A stretch of 21,106 bases of DNA from Thermacetogenium sp. UBA5472 (GCA_002426495.1 DIQC01000066.1:1-21106); one strand, 5' to 3'. Shown: positions 1 to 7,825, counted from the stretch's first letter. Numbers and translations: made by a program. Notes: generated from the letters alone by a model not told the origin.

Positions 1-5
1 TTTTT

Positions 6-23
6 TGTTACATCCTGTTACAT
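6..23. repeat. Short tandem direct repeat TGTTACAT x2 upstream of the operon
   Basis: TGTTACAT occurs at 6-13 and again at 16-23, so the copies are offset by 10 bases, about one helical turn. It lies about 90 bases before the first gene of the polysaccharide operon. Such spacing would suit a regulator binding one DNA face, but with two 8-base copies and the sequence cut at the window edge this is only suggestive. No convincing -35/-10 pair is visible in 1-113. Confidence 0.3.
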
Positions 24-113
24 GGCAGGAATTCCCGGAAAGATTGAGGAATTAGAGAATAGGTAAAGACCAACTAATCTGGGTAACGTTGTAAACAAGG
101 AGTCATAGCTTTA

Positions 114-1568
114 ATGGAGTTGGAACTCAAGGACTATATCAAAATAATCTGGAAAAGGCGCTGGCTGATCGCGAGCATTTTTCTTGTCGGCGTCATAGCC
201 GTCTATTTTATCAGCGGAGCGATGACCCCGATTTATCGTGCCAGCACCAAAATACTGATCAAAACGGCAGGTGCCGGTCAAATTGATCTTTTTGATCAGT
301 TGGGCGGTACCGTACGTAATCAGGTACAAAACTACATTGAAATTCTGAAAAGCAGATCGCTGGCCAAAAGCATGGGCGAATCAATGGGGTTTGATGTCAC
401 AGACAAGGACGGCCGATTCGCGTCCCTGCAAAAAGGCATTTCGATCCAGCCAATTCAAGGCTCGGATGCAATCAACGTCAGCGTGGACTCGACGGATCCG
501 TTGGAGGCAGCCGCAGCCGCCAATGCTTTGGTGGAAGCCTTTAAAAAGCGAACCCAGTACGAAAACCAGGCCGACGTCCGGGCTGCCCGCGAATTTATTG
601 AAGAGCAGCTTTTGACTGTTCAGGGACAGTTGGGAGAAGCCGAAAATTCCGTGCAGGCATATCAAAGCGAGGCCGGGGTTGTTCAGCCGACCCAGGAAGC
701 CGCGGCTATTATCAACCGCCTCACCCAGCTTGAAACGGCACGCGCTGAAGCTGAAGTGGCTATTTTTGAAGCCGAAGCGCGGCGGGAAGAACTGGAGCGT
801 CAGCTCTCCGAACGTGAACAGACCGTGATTTCCTCACAAACACTAAGTGAAAACCCAGTGGTGGCGCAATACCGCAAAGCCTTGGCTGATCTGCAAATCC
901 AGCGGGCCCAGGCTCTGGAAAAGTATGCGGCGCATCATCCGGTTGTAGCAGCCATTGATGGGCAAATTGCTGATATCGAAAAACGTTTGGCAGCAGAGAT
1001 TGAGAGAGTAATCAGCACGGAAACTGTTACCCTGAACCCGGTCCGCCAGGCCTTGATTCAGCAGGCATTACAGGCTGAGTCGGAGGTAATTGCCGCCCAG
1101 GCCCGGCGGGATGGCTTGGATCGAATGATAGGGGAAGCAGAGAAACAGATCAGCCGTCTGCCCAGTCAGGAAGTACAGCTGACGCGCTTAATCAGAAATC
1201 GTTCAGTGCTTGAGAATATCTATATCATGCTGATGGAAAAGCTGGAGGAGTTTCGCATTTCCGAGGAGATGACAACTGCTGATGTGCAAGTTATTGACCC
1301 GGCCGAGATTCCCGAAACTCCAATCAAGCCACGCAAAATGATGAACACAGCCGTGGCTGGGTTTTTGGCTTTGTTTATCGGATGCAGCCTGGCATTTTTA
1401 TTGGAATACATGGATACTTCCATTAAGACGGCACAGGATGTTCAGCAATACTTGGGCTTGCCGGTGTTGGGTCTGATACCTTCCGCGAAGCTTGAAAGCC
1501 AAATCTCCAAAGGTAATAAAACCCGTTTTAGCAAGCCTACGGGCCGTGGAGCGGGGGGTTACAATTGA
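114..1568 (+). CDS. wzz: Wzz/GumC-type polysaccharide co-polymerase (chain-length determinant)
   Basis: This 484-residue protein is a polysaccharide co-polymerase, which sets chain length and couples polymerisation to export at the inner membrane. An N-terminal Wzz domain begins with a short basic cytoplasmic stretch followed by a first membrane helix (about residues 17-36). A long, charged, Glu/Gln/Ala-rich region (about 150-390) looks coiled-coil and should lie outside the membrane. A proline-containing segment (IPETPIKPRK, near 400) precedes the second membrane helix (about 411-432), the usual Wzz layout. The kinase is a separate protein encoded by the next gene, whose start overlaps this stop by 4 bases, so the two are translationally coupled. 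AAGGAG at 97-102 precedes the ATG with a somewhat long 11-base spacer. It is the first gene of the operon visible here. Confidence 0.93.
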   Translation: MELELKDYIKIIWKRRWLIASIFLVGVIAVYFISGAMTPIYRASTKILIKTAGAGQIDLFDQLGGTVRNQVQNYIEILKSRSLAKSMGESMGFDVTDKDGRFASLQKGISIQPIQGSDAINVSVDSTDPLEAAAAANALVEAFKKRTQYENQADVRAAREFIEEQLLTVQGQLGEAENSVQAYQSEAGVVQPTQEAAAIINRLTQLETARAEAEVAIFEAEARREELERQLSEREQTVISSQTLSENPVVAQYRKALADLQIQRAQALEKYAAHHPVVAAIDGQIADIEKRLAAEIERVISTETVTLNPVRQALIQQALQAESEVIAAQARRDGLDRMIGEAEKQISRLPSQEVQLTRLIRNRSVLENIYIMLMEKLEEFRISEEMTTADVQVIDPAEIPETPIKPRKMMNTAVAGFLALFIGCSLAFLLEYMDTSIKTAQDVQQYLGLPVLGLIPSAKLESQISKGNKTRFSKPTGRGAGGYN

Positions 1569-2287
1569 ACAAGGCAACGCATCGTAAGCGTTCTCATAAT
1601 CACCAAGAATTTAGCGATCGTCTGATTACCCATCTTTCGCCTCGGTCTGCCGTTTCTGAAGCATACCGTACTTTGCGGACCAATATCCAGTTCGGTGCTT
1701 TGGATCGGGTTGTCAAGACTATTATGGTGACCAGCGCCGGTCCTGGCGAAGGCAAATCAACCACGATCGCAAATTTGACCATTGCTTTTGCGCAAGCGGG
1801 GTATAAAAGTCTGCTTATTGATGCAGATTTGAGGCGGCCGGTGCAGCATAAGGTCTTTGGAGTGGATCAGCGCCGGGGGTTAAGTGCCGTCCTGGTCGGC
1901 AAGGTAGAGGTAGCAGAAGCGACCCAGTCCGTAGCAGCCGTGCCTGGGCTGCAAGTTTTGCCTTCCGGACCCCTCCCCCCTAACCCGGCTGAGATGCTTG
2001 GCTCGAAGCAATGGCAGGGATTGCTACATGAGTTGCGGGAGTCTTTTGATTTTGTTCTGATTGATGCTCCACCCGTTATCGCTGTTGCGGACGCCTCGAT
2101 CCTCGCTCCCCAAACGGATGGGGTGATTCTGGTGCTGGATGCCGGCTCTGTGCCACGACAAGCGGCTCAGCAGGCCAAAGACCAGCTGGATAAGGTCAGT
2201 GCCAGATTTCTCGGTGCGGTTCTTAATAATGTCCGGGTTGAAGACGACTACCAGTACTATTATTATTACTACACGAGCAACGACTGA
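1565..2287 (+). CDS. Tyrosine-protein autokinase (BY-kinase, CpsD/CapB/Wze type)
   Basis: This 240-residue cytoplasmic bacterial tyrosine kinase works with the preceding Wzz. Visible are the Walker A motif SAGPGEGKST (about 57-66), the Walker A' motif LLIDADLRRP (83-92) and Walker B LIDAPP around Asp167. The C-terminus carries the expected tyrosine cluster, seven Tyr with one Gln among the first two, just before TSND, which is the autophosphorylation tail that CpsB dephosphorylates. The start is TTG at 1565, overlapping the Wzz stop (TTGA), with a G-run at 1553-1558 and GGAG at 1548-1551 as ribosome binding site; there is no ATG before residue 54. An intrinsic terminator follows 20 bases after the stop. 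Cycles of phosphorylation of such kinases are known to control capsule chain length and amount. Confidence 0.93.
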   Translation: MNKATHRKRSHNHQEFSDRLITHLSPRSAVSEAYRTLRTNIQFGALDRVVKTIMVTSAGPGEGKSTTIANLTIAFAQAGYKSLLIDADLRRPVQHKVFGVDQRRGLSAVLVGKVEVAEATQSVAAVPGLQVLPSGPLPPNPAEMLGSKQWQGLLHELRESFDFVLIDAPPVIAVADASILAPQTDGVILVLDAGSVPRQAAQQAKDQLDKVSARFLGAVLNNVRVEDDYQYYYYYYTSND

Positions 2288-2307
2288 ATTTAGTACTTGG
2301 TGCGACT

Positions 2308-2337
2308 GCCCGGATTACGGATCCGGGCTTGTTTTTT
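2308..2337 (+). terminator. Intrinsic terminator between the kinase and phosphatase genes
   Basis: GCCCGGAT (2308-2315), a 5-base loop, and ATCCGGGC (2321-2328) form a perfect 8-bp G+C-rich stem followed by TTG and six T (2332-2337). It sits inside an otherwise co-directional polysaccharide operon, so it may lower or condition expression of everything downstream. Weaker hairpins follow at 2344-2360 (GCTTTTT/AAAAAGC) and 2375-2395 (GACCG/CGGTC). Confidence 0.8.
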
Positions 2338-2424
2338 GAGGCAGCTTTTTGAAAAAAAGCAATAGTTTATTTATGACCGACACTTCCTGACGGTCTTAGG
2401 AGATATAATTACTTGGAGGGCAAC

Positions 2425-3237
2425 ATGACGAGGCCGGAGTTTAAAGGTATGATTGATATTCATACGCATATTCTTCCTAGTCTAGATGACGGAGCGCGCA
2501 GCTGGGAAGAGGCGGTGGCAATGGCGCGGGGCGCAGCAAAAGACGGTATTGAAGCGGTGGTAGCCACTCCGCACATTTATGAAGCAACAAGCATCACTCC
2601 GCAAGAGACCTGCGAAAAGACGCTCCAATTTCAAACGCTGCTGGACGGCGAAGGAATCAAGTTGCGCGTGTTGCCAGGGGCTGAAGTGCATCTGGCAATC
2701 GATTTGCCGGATAGGCTCAGGGAAGGAAGGCTGCAAACCCTCGCAGATAGCGGTCGGTATTTACTTGTTGAGTTTCCATTTGGTCTCCTGCCGCTTTATA
2801 CGGATGAAGTCCTTTTTGAACTACAGGCCGGAGGAGTCATACCGATCATTGCGCATCCTGAAAGGAACGAGTCGGTACAAAAAGACCCTAACCGTCTTTA
2901 TAATATGATCCAAAAGGGTATGCTGGCACAGCTGACAGGCGGCAGTTTGCGCGGTAATTTTGGATCCCGGGTAGAGTATACCGCCAAATTACTTTTAAAG
3001 CACAATCTGGTGCAGATTCTGGCGAGTGACGGCCATCGGGCTGACCGCCGGCGGGTTTTGCTGGGCAAGGCCAGTGGTAGCGTTGCGGATTTGGCCGGGC
3101 TTGAAGCAGCTCGGGAATTGGCGATCTTGAATCCCCGGAGAATCACCCAGGGAATAGTATTTGATGCCAAGGAATCGAAGAAAATTAGCGGACTGTCTGG
3201 ACTTATACACACCATGACATTCAGAGCACTGCAGTGA
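2425..3237 (+). CDS. cpsB: Tyrosine-protein phosphatase CpsB/YwqE (PHP family)
   Basis: This 270-residue manganese-dependent phosphotyrosine phosphatase should dephosphorylate the Tyr-rich tail of the kinase encoded upstream. The PHP metal ligands are all visible: DIHTHILPSLDDG (His13, His15), TPHIY, GAEVH, IAHPER and ASDGH, in family order. The length is slightly above the usual 245-260. The ATG at 2425 has TTGGAGGG (2413-2420) directly upstream with 5-base spacing, so the in-frame TTG at 2413, which lies inside that binding site, is rejected as start; Met9 is a second alternative. It is separated from the kinase gene by 137 bases containing a terminator, and 35 bases separate it from the chosen start of the dehydratase. 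Confidence 0.93.
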   Translation: MTRPEFKGMIDIHTHILPSLDDGARSWEEAVAMARGAAKDGIEAVVATPHIYEATSITPQETCEKTLQFQTLLDGEGIKLRVLPGAEVHLAIDLPDRLREGRLQTLADSGRYLLVEFPFGLLPLYTDEVLFELQAGGVIPIIAHPERNESVQKDPNRLYNMIQKGMLAQLTGGSLRGNFGSRVEYTAKLLLKHNLVQILASDGHRADRRRVLLGKASGSVADLAGLEAARELAILNPRRITQGIVFDAKESKKISGLSGLIHTMTFRALQ

Positions 3238-3272
3238 TCAGGCCAGGCCTGAATATGGCAGGAAGTGGATTT

Positions 3273-5159
3273 ATGAAATTCAGCCGCCGCAATATTTTTT
3301 TGTTTTTCAGTGATTTAGTAATCGCTGCACTTGCCATGGTAGGAGCGCACCTTCTGAAGTATGATTCCCTTGGAGTCAGGTTCGGTTTGGAATATTGGAG
3401 CAAACTGATTCCCGTTATCTGGATCGTTAATCAGGTGGTTTTTGTCACGCTGGGGCTCTATCGTCCGCTATGGCGATACGCCAACCTTAGGGACATATTA
3501 AAGATTATCGTTGGTATAGGTCTATCGCAAGCGCTGATTCTGGTAGTCTTAAACATAATTAACATAAGAGTGCCTTCATCAGTATTAATCATTTATTCTC
3601 TGCTATTTATGATCGGAATTGCCGCCTTACGATTGGCATTTCGGCTCCGTATCGATGTTTATGAAGAGTTGGTAGGACGGAAACATAAGGGTAAGCGGGC
3701 ATTGATCGCCGGGGCCGGTCAGGCTGGTGCTATTGTGGTCGGTGAGATGTTGCGCGATCCAAACCACCGTTACTATCCGGTAGCCTTAGTTGATGATGAT
3801 CTTGCAAAGCAGGCGATGGAACTGAACGGTGTTCCAGTCCGAGGCAGGTTAAAAGATATCCCTGCGTTAATTGGAGATTACCGCGTTCAGGAAGTAATCA
3901 TTGCCATTCCGGCTATTCCAAGGATAACCGTACAAAGCCTGGTTAAAACATGCAAGGGGCTAAATATCCCTTTACGCATTATTCCCGGAATATCAGAGAT
4001 AATTAATGGCCGTGTTTCAGTAAGCCAGTTGCGGGAAATCCGGATTGAGGATTTGCTGGGGCGTGAACCAATCCATATGGATATGAACAACATTGCTCAT
4101 TATTTGCGGGGTAAGAGAATTCTGGTAACCGGGGCCGGAGGCTCAATCGGATCCGAGATTGTGCGCCAGATCAGCCGCTTCGATCCAGAGTTAATCATCA
4201 TGATGGGGCGCGGCGAGAACTCGATTTATGAAATTGAACAGGAAATGCATGATTTCTTGCCGGAGACACCCGCATGCGCTGTTATTGGCGATATTCGCGA
4301 TCGTGATTTTGTAGATCAGCTTTTTGACAGACTGCGACCGCAAGTTGTCTTTCACGCCGCCGCGCACAAACATGTTCCATTGATGGAATCCTGGCCTAAG
4401 GAAGCTGTTAAGAATAATATATTTGGTAGTTTCAATGTGATCAGTGCTTGTGACCGCTATAACGTGGAACGTTTTGTCCTGATCAGTACAGATAAGGCTG
4501 TTAATCCCACCAGTATCATGGGGGCCACCAAGCGTGTTGCCGAGTTCATCATGCAGATTTACGCCAAGCTTAGGAAAAGTACGGTTTATACCGCGGTGCG
4601 CTTTGGAAATGTTTTAGGAAGTCGCGGCAGTGTAGTGCCGCTGTTTACGAAGCAAATTGCCCGCGGCGGACCTGTGACAATAACTCATCCTGACATGACA
4701 CGCTATTTTATGACAATTCCCGAGGCGGTGCAATTAGTCATTCAGGCCGGTTCCATGGCTCAAGGCGGAGAGGTATTTGTGCTTGACATGGGCGAACCGG
4801 TTAGAATTGTAGATCTGGCTGAGAACATGATCCGGCTTTCTGGGTATGAACCTGGAAAAGACATCAAAGTAGAAGTTGTTGGGATAAGGCCAGGAGAAAA
4901 GCTTTACGAAGAGCTGCTTACAGCAGAAGAAGGCACCAACGCGACGCGCCACAGCCGCATTTTTGTAGCGAAAATACCGGTAGAGATGGACACCGAACTT
5001 AAGGCAATAAAAGAGCGTCTATCAGTCTGTCTTCAGCACGGAGATGTTAACGCAATCTTGGAGTATGTTGAAGATTCTGTGATCGGCGGAGGAGATAGAA
5101 TTGGAAAGCGGACAGGTACTGCAGAAGAGCAGGTTGCTGCTAGCGGGTTTTTGCATTAA
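3273..5159 (+). CDS. Membrane-anchored UDP-GlcNAc 4,6-dehydratase (CapD/EpsC/PglF-like)
   Basis: This 628-residue polytopic protein combines an N-terminal region of about four membrane helices, a Rossmann domain of the CoA-binding type (ALIAGAGQAG, about 143-152) and a C-terminal short-chain dehydrogenase domain (VTGAGGSIGS, about 285-294). In the active site the usual Tyr-x3-Lys is Met416-x3-Lys420 (SIMGATKR), with TDK at 406-408; this Met substitution is typical of the WbpM/PglF/FlaA1 dehydratases, which convert UDP-GlcNAc to a 4-keto-6-deoxy sugar, the first step to bacillosamine or QuiNAc-type sugars. AGGAAGTGG at 3260-3268 supports ATG 3273; a GTG at 3234 overlapping the cpsB stop and an ATG at 3255 are in-frame alternatives (641 and 634 residues). 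It is followed by EpsD-, EpsL- and EpsM-like genes, as in Bacillus eps. Confidence 0.92.
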   Translation: MKFSRRNIFLFFSDLVIAALAMVGAHLLKYDSLGVRFGLEYWSKLIPVIWIVNQVVFVTLGLYRPLWRYANLRDILKIIVGIGLSQALILVVLNIINIRVPSSVLIIYSLLFMIGIAALRLAFRLRIDVYEELVGRKHKGKRALIAGAGQAGAIVVGEMLRDPNHRYYPVALVDDDLAKQAMELNGVPVRGRLKDIPALIGDYRVQEVIIAIPAIPRITVQSLVKTCKGLNIPLRIIPGISEIINGRVSVSQLREIRIEDLLGREPIHMDMNNIAHYLRGKRILVTGAGGSIGSEIVRQISRFDPELIIMMGRGENSIYEIEQEMHDFLPETPACAVIGDIRDRDFVDQLFDRLRPQVVFHAAAHKHVPLMESWPKEAVKNNIFGSFNVISACDRYNVERFVLISTDKAVNPTSIMGATKRVAEFIMQIYAKLRKSTVYTAVRFGNVLGSRGSVVPLFTKQIARGGPVTITHPDMTRYFMTIPEAVQLVIQAGSMAQGGEVFVLDMGEPVRIVDLAENMIRLSGYEPGKDIKVEVVGIRPGEKLYEELLTAEEGTNATRHSRIFVAKIPVEMDTELKAIKERLSVCLQHGDVNAILEYVEDSVIGGGDRIGKRTGTAEEQVAASGFLH

Positions 5160-5184
5160 TAAATGATATGAGGCGCATGGATTG

Positions 5185-6378
5185 ATGATAACAAAGCCAA
5201 AAATGCTGCAAATCACTTCTGTGGATTCTACCATCTTTCATCTCTTATTCCCATTATTGAAAGCTCTGAGGGACGACTTCGAAGTCCATGTGGCATGTGC
5301 GGAAGGACAATATACCGAGCTGATCAAAAAAGAAGGTTTCAAAGTTTTTCCGGTCGATTTTAGTCGATCCTTAACTCCGAAGTATATCACGAAACCATTT
5401 TTTGAATTAAGGAAAATTATCAAGAAAGAACGTTATGATATCATACATACACATACGCCTATAGCTGGGATTATAGGTAGATTTTCAGCTTGGACATGCG
5501 GAGTACCTCGAATTGTAAACACAGTCCACGGATTTTATTTTCATGAAAACATGATGCCTCTGAAGCGAAATTTGGCACAGATAGCTGAATGGCTGGCTGG
5601 ACAAGTTACAACGCATTCGTTTTTTCAGAGTCAGGAAGATTATGAGCAAGCGATAAAGCTTCATATATGCAAAAGCGGTAATGGTACCTGGATAAGTAAT
5701 GGTGTCGATCAAATCCGCTTCGAACCTAAGAGCAAAGACCTATGCAACAAAGCGGGTATTTTGCGCGGTAAACTGGGGCTTAATTCTCAAGACATTGTTA
5801 TTTGCACAGTTGCACGCATGGTACGAGAAAAAGGTATTCTCGAACTTCTCGAGGCATTTACCATTGTTGCTGGCCAAGTCAAAAATGTTCATTTGGTTCT
5901 AGTAGGGGATGCTTTCGACGGGGATCGTGATGGCATCGTCCAAGAAATTCAAGAAGTTGTCAGGAACTCTCCATTTGGGGAACGAATTCATTTGTTGGGC
6001 AAGCGTAATGATATAGAGACTATCCTAAGGGCATCCGACATATTCGTTCTTCCTTCATACCGTGAAGGAATGCCCCGTTCTATTATTGAGGCCATGTCAA
6101 TGGGCTTGCCGGTAGTTGCCACTAATATTCGGGGATGTAGGGAAGAAGTCCTACAGGAAGAAACGGGGCTACTCGTGCCGGTCGGGAAAGTAGAACCGCT
6201 AGCCAAGACGCTGCTTGTATTGATTAATGATCCTTATAAACGCGGGAGATTTGGCATAAATGGACTAGCTCGAGCCAAGAGTCTCTTTGATGAGAATAAA
6301 GTAATCGAAAAACAGATTGGCATATTTAAACAACTACTAAGGGCTAGGTGTGATCAGTATGAAAAGGCTAGCATATGA
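5185..6378 (+). CDS. GT4-family glycosyltransferase (EpsD-like)
   Basis: This 397-residue cytoplasmic or membrane-associated GT-B glycosyltransferase transfers a sugar from a nucleotide donor to the lipid-linked acceptor. The N-terminal acceptor domain has DIIHTHTPIAG and NTVHGFYFHE, typical of the EpsD/CapM subgroup. The C-terminal donor domain has VARMVREKG and the EX7E retaining signature (Glu294 to Glu302, in EGMPRSIIEAM), followed by GLPVVATN. It probably adds an early sugar after the initiating transferase encoded next, which its gene overlaps by 20 bases. Start choice is uncertain: GAGG at 5170-5173 is 11 bases before ATG 5185 and 8 bases before a TTG at 5182. The donor sugar cannot be read from sequence. 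Confidence 0.88.
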   Translation: MITKPKMLQITSVDSTIFHLLFPLLKALRDDFEVHVACAEGQYTELIKKEGFKVFPVDFSRSLTPKYITKPFFELRKIIKKERYDIIHTHTPIAGIIGRFSAWTCGVPRIVNTVHGFYFHENMMPLKRNLAQIAEWLAGQVTTHSFFQSQEDYEQAIKLHICKSGNGTWISNGVDQIRFEPKSKDLCNKAGILRGKLGLNSQDIVICTVARMVREKGILELLEAFTIVAGQVKNVHLVLVGDAFDGDRDGIVQEIQEVVRNSPFGERIHLLGKRNDIETILRASDIFVLPSYREGMPRSIIEAMSMGLPVVATNIRGCREEVLQEETGLLVPVGKVEPLAKTLLVLINDPYKRGRFGINGLARAKSLFDENKVIEKQIGIFKQLLRARCDQYEKASI

Positions 6379-7066
6379 CTTTTTCAAAAGAATTATGGAC
6401 ATTATCGTGTCAGCTCTTGGATTAATAATCTTGAGTCCGCTGCTTGCAGCGATAGCCATAGTAGTCAGGATTAAAATGGGTTCTCCCGTGTTATTTCGTC
6501 AACCAAGGCCGGGGTTAAACGGGAAAGTCTTTCTAATAAACAAATTTAGGACAATGAAAAACGAATACCATAATGGTCATCAAAAACCGGATGAAGAACG
6601 TTTAACGCCTTTGGGTTCGTTTCTGCGCAAGTTTAGTCTGGATGAATTGCCAGAATTGTGGAATGTGTTAAAAGGTGACATGAGTTTAGTAGGTCCTAGA
6701 CCGCTTAGGGCTGAGTATCTGAACCGTTATACATCTGAGCAGGCCCGTCGCCACGAAGTAAAGCCTGGTATTACGGGGTGGGCTCAAATTAATGGTAGAA
6801 ACCTGTTATCTTGGGAAGAAAGATTTCAGATGGATGTATGGTATGTTGACCGCTGCAGTTTGTGGCTAGATATAAAGATTATTTTCATGACATTTGCCTT
6901 TGTTATTAAGCGTGAAGGCATAAGTGGGAATGGCTCAGCTACAATGACAGAATTTTTGGGTACTGCCGAAAGTATGGTCAGTGCGAAGGGAGGAGCTTAT
7001 TATAAAACCTCTCGTCATCATTGGAGCTGGCGGCTTTGGAAGAGAAGTCGCTTGGCTGGTAAGTGA
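6359..7066 (+). CDS. Initiating phosphoglycosyl transferase (EpsL/PglC-like)
   Basis: This 235-residue monotopic phosphoglycosyl transferase moves a sugar phosphate from a UDP-sugar to undecaprenyl phosphate, starting the repeat unit. Seen are an N-terminal hydrophobic re-entrant helix (about 10-32), KFRTM, the catalytic Asp-Glu dyad in SLDELPELWN, VGPRP, RRHEVKPGITGWAQ and DVWYVD. It is shorter than the polytopic WbaP/WcaJ enzymes and matches the EpsL/PglC size, and neighbouring dehydratase and acetyltransferase genes suggest an acetylated amino-deoxy sugar substrate. ATG 6359 is preferred over GTG 6350; AGGTG at 6346-6350 is the likely binding site. The last 20 or so residues (rich in Arg, Trp, Lys and His) are read from DNA that also encodes the start of the acetyltransferase, and do not look like the family tail. 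Confidence 0.92.
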   Translation: MKRLAYDFFKRIMDIIVSALGLIILSPLLAAIAIVVRIKMGSPVLFRQPRPGLNGKVFLINKFRTMKNEYHNGHQKPDEERLTPLGSFLRKFSLDELPELWNVLKGDMSLVGPRPLRAEYLNRYTSEQARRHEVKPGITGWAQINGRNLLSWEERFQMDVWYVDRCSLWLDIKIIFMTFAFVIKREGISGNGSATMTEFLGTAESMVSAKGGAYYKTSRHHWSWRLWKRSRLAGK

Positions 7067-7643
7067 CATTAATAATGCCTTATCAAAACCTCAATGGGAT
7101 ATTCTTGGTTTCGTCGATGATTCAGTGGTTGAGACTGCTGAAGGGTATTCTGTCTTAGGAGGCATTGACTGGTTAAATAAACATGCAGCAAGTTTTTTTG
7201 TGGTCTGTGCTATCGGGAACCCGTCAACACGTAAAACTGTCATTGATTCTATTTCCAGCTCAAGCATTAGCTTTGGAACTTTAATTCATCCTTCAGTCAA
7301 GATGTCAAAGTATGTAACTGTTCTTGAAGGCTCCATCATCTGTAGTGACACAATCATAACTACTAATGTGAAGATAGGGCGGCATTGTATACTGAACTTA
7401 GGAACGAGGATTGGGCATGATAGCGTTTTAGATGATTACAGCAGCTTAATGCCAGGGGTAAATATAGCTGGCGACGTTGTCCTTGGTAAAGGAAGTTATT
7501 TAGGACTAAATGCTTCTGTTATCAATAAAGTTCGAGTAGGAGACTGGACTACAGTTGGCGCAGGGGCAACAGTTGTATCAGATCTTCCGGAAAAATGTGT
7601 TGCAGTTGGAATTCCTGCCAAACCGATTAAATTTGTAAGTTAA
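6981..7643 (+). CDS. PglD/EpsM/NeuD-like sugar O/N-acetyltransferase
   Basis: The protein (213 to 220 residues depending on start) has an N-terminal nucleotide-sugar binding Rossmann-like part (VIIGAGGFGREVAW) and a C-terminal left-handed beta-helix of hexapeptide repeats, with the candidate catalytic His in RIGHDS and the closing VAVGIPAKPIKFVS typical of PglD/NeuD enzymes. The likely role is acetyl-CoA-dependent acetylation of the 4-amino group of a UDP-sugar made after the upstream dehydratase, although NeuD-type O-acetylation is possible. The only standard start codon is GTG 6981, inside the upstream gene. However, a very strong AAGGGAGGAG (6986-6995) lies downstream of that GTG and points to ATA at 7002, after which the sequence reads KPLVIIGAGG as in the family, so the true protein may start there. 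The 4-aminotransferase normally found between these steps is missing. Confidence 0.88.
   Translation: MRREELIIKPLVIIGAGGFGREVAWLVSDINNALSKPQWDILGFVDDSVVETAEGYSVLGGIDWLNKHAASFFVVCAIGNPSTRKTVIDSISSSSISFGTLIHPSVKMSKYVTVLEGSIICSDTIITTNVKIGRHCILNLGTRIGHDSVLDDYSSLMPGVNIAGDVVLGKGSYLGLNASVINKVRVGDWTTVGAGATVVSDLPEKCVAVGIPAKPIKFVS
6986..6995 (+). promoter_or_regulatory. Strong Shine-Dalgarno aimed at a non-ATG start
   Basis: AAGGGAGGAG lies within the end of the phosphoglycosyl transferase gene. Six bases after it, in the acetyltransferase frame, is ATA (7002-7004), with ATT just before. No ATG, GTG or TTG in that frame lies at a usable distance downstream. Confidence 0.6.
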
Positions 7644-7673
7644 AGCATGGGTTGGGGATATTAAGTCTCTCAG

Positions 7674-7709
7674 AAGACAGCATTCTTAATTACTGGAGTT
7701 GCAGGCTTT
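7674..7709 (+). pseudogene. Remnant of the N-terminus of an NAD-dependent sugar epimerase
   Basis: In the 182-base gap between the acetyltransferase and dehydrogenase genes, one frame reads KTAFLITGVAGF, the beta-strand and glycine-rich NAD loop that opens many SDR nucleotide-sugar epimerases. A stop (TAA) lies a few codons upstream, and after the Phe the frame no longer matches the expected IGS continuation. I read it as the scar of a deleted epimerase gene. A chance match of 12 residues cannot be excluded. It is not a copy of the intact epimerase at 9216, whose motif reads KFLVTGAAGF. Confidence 0.4.
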
Positions 7710-7825
7710 TGTAAAACAATGGGAGAACAAGGTTTGGAGATTGCAGGAGAGAATTTACGATGTAAACTATGTTGTTCGCGAAATAACAAGCACAATGAAA
7801 ATGGCATAGCAAGGAGTAAGTAGAC

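Noticed and set aside
2404..2409. Perfect TATAAT just upstream of cpsB as a promoter
   Set aside because: No -35 element lies at 16-18 bases upstream, and the predicted transcript would begin at the ribosome binding site itself (2415-2420).
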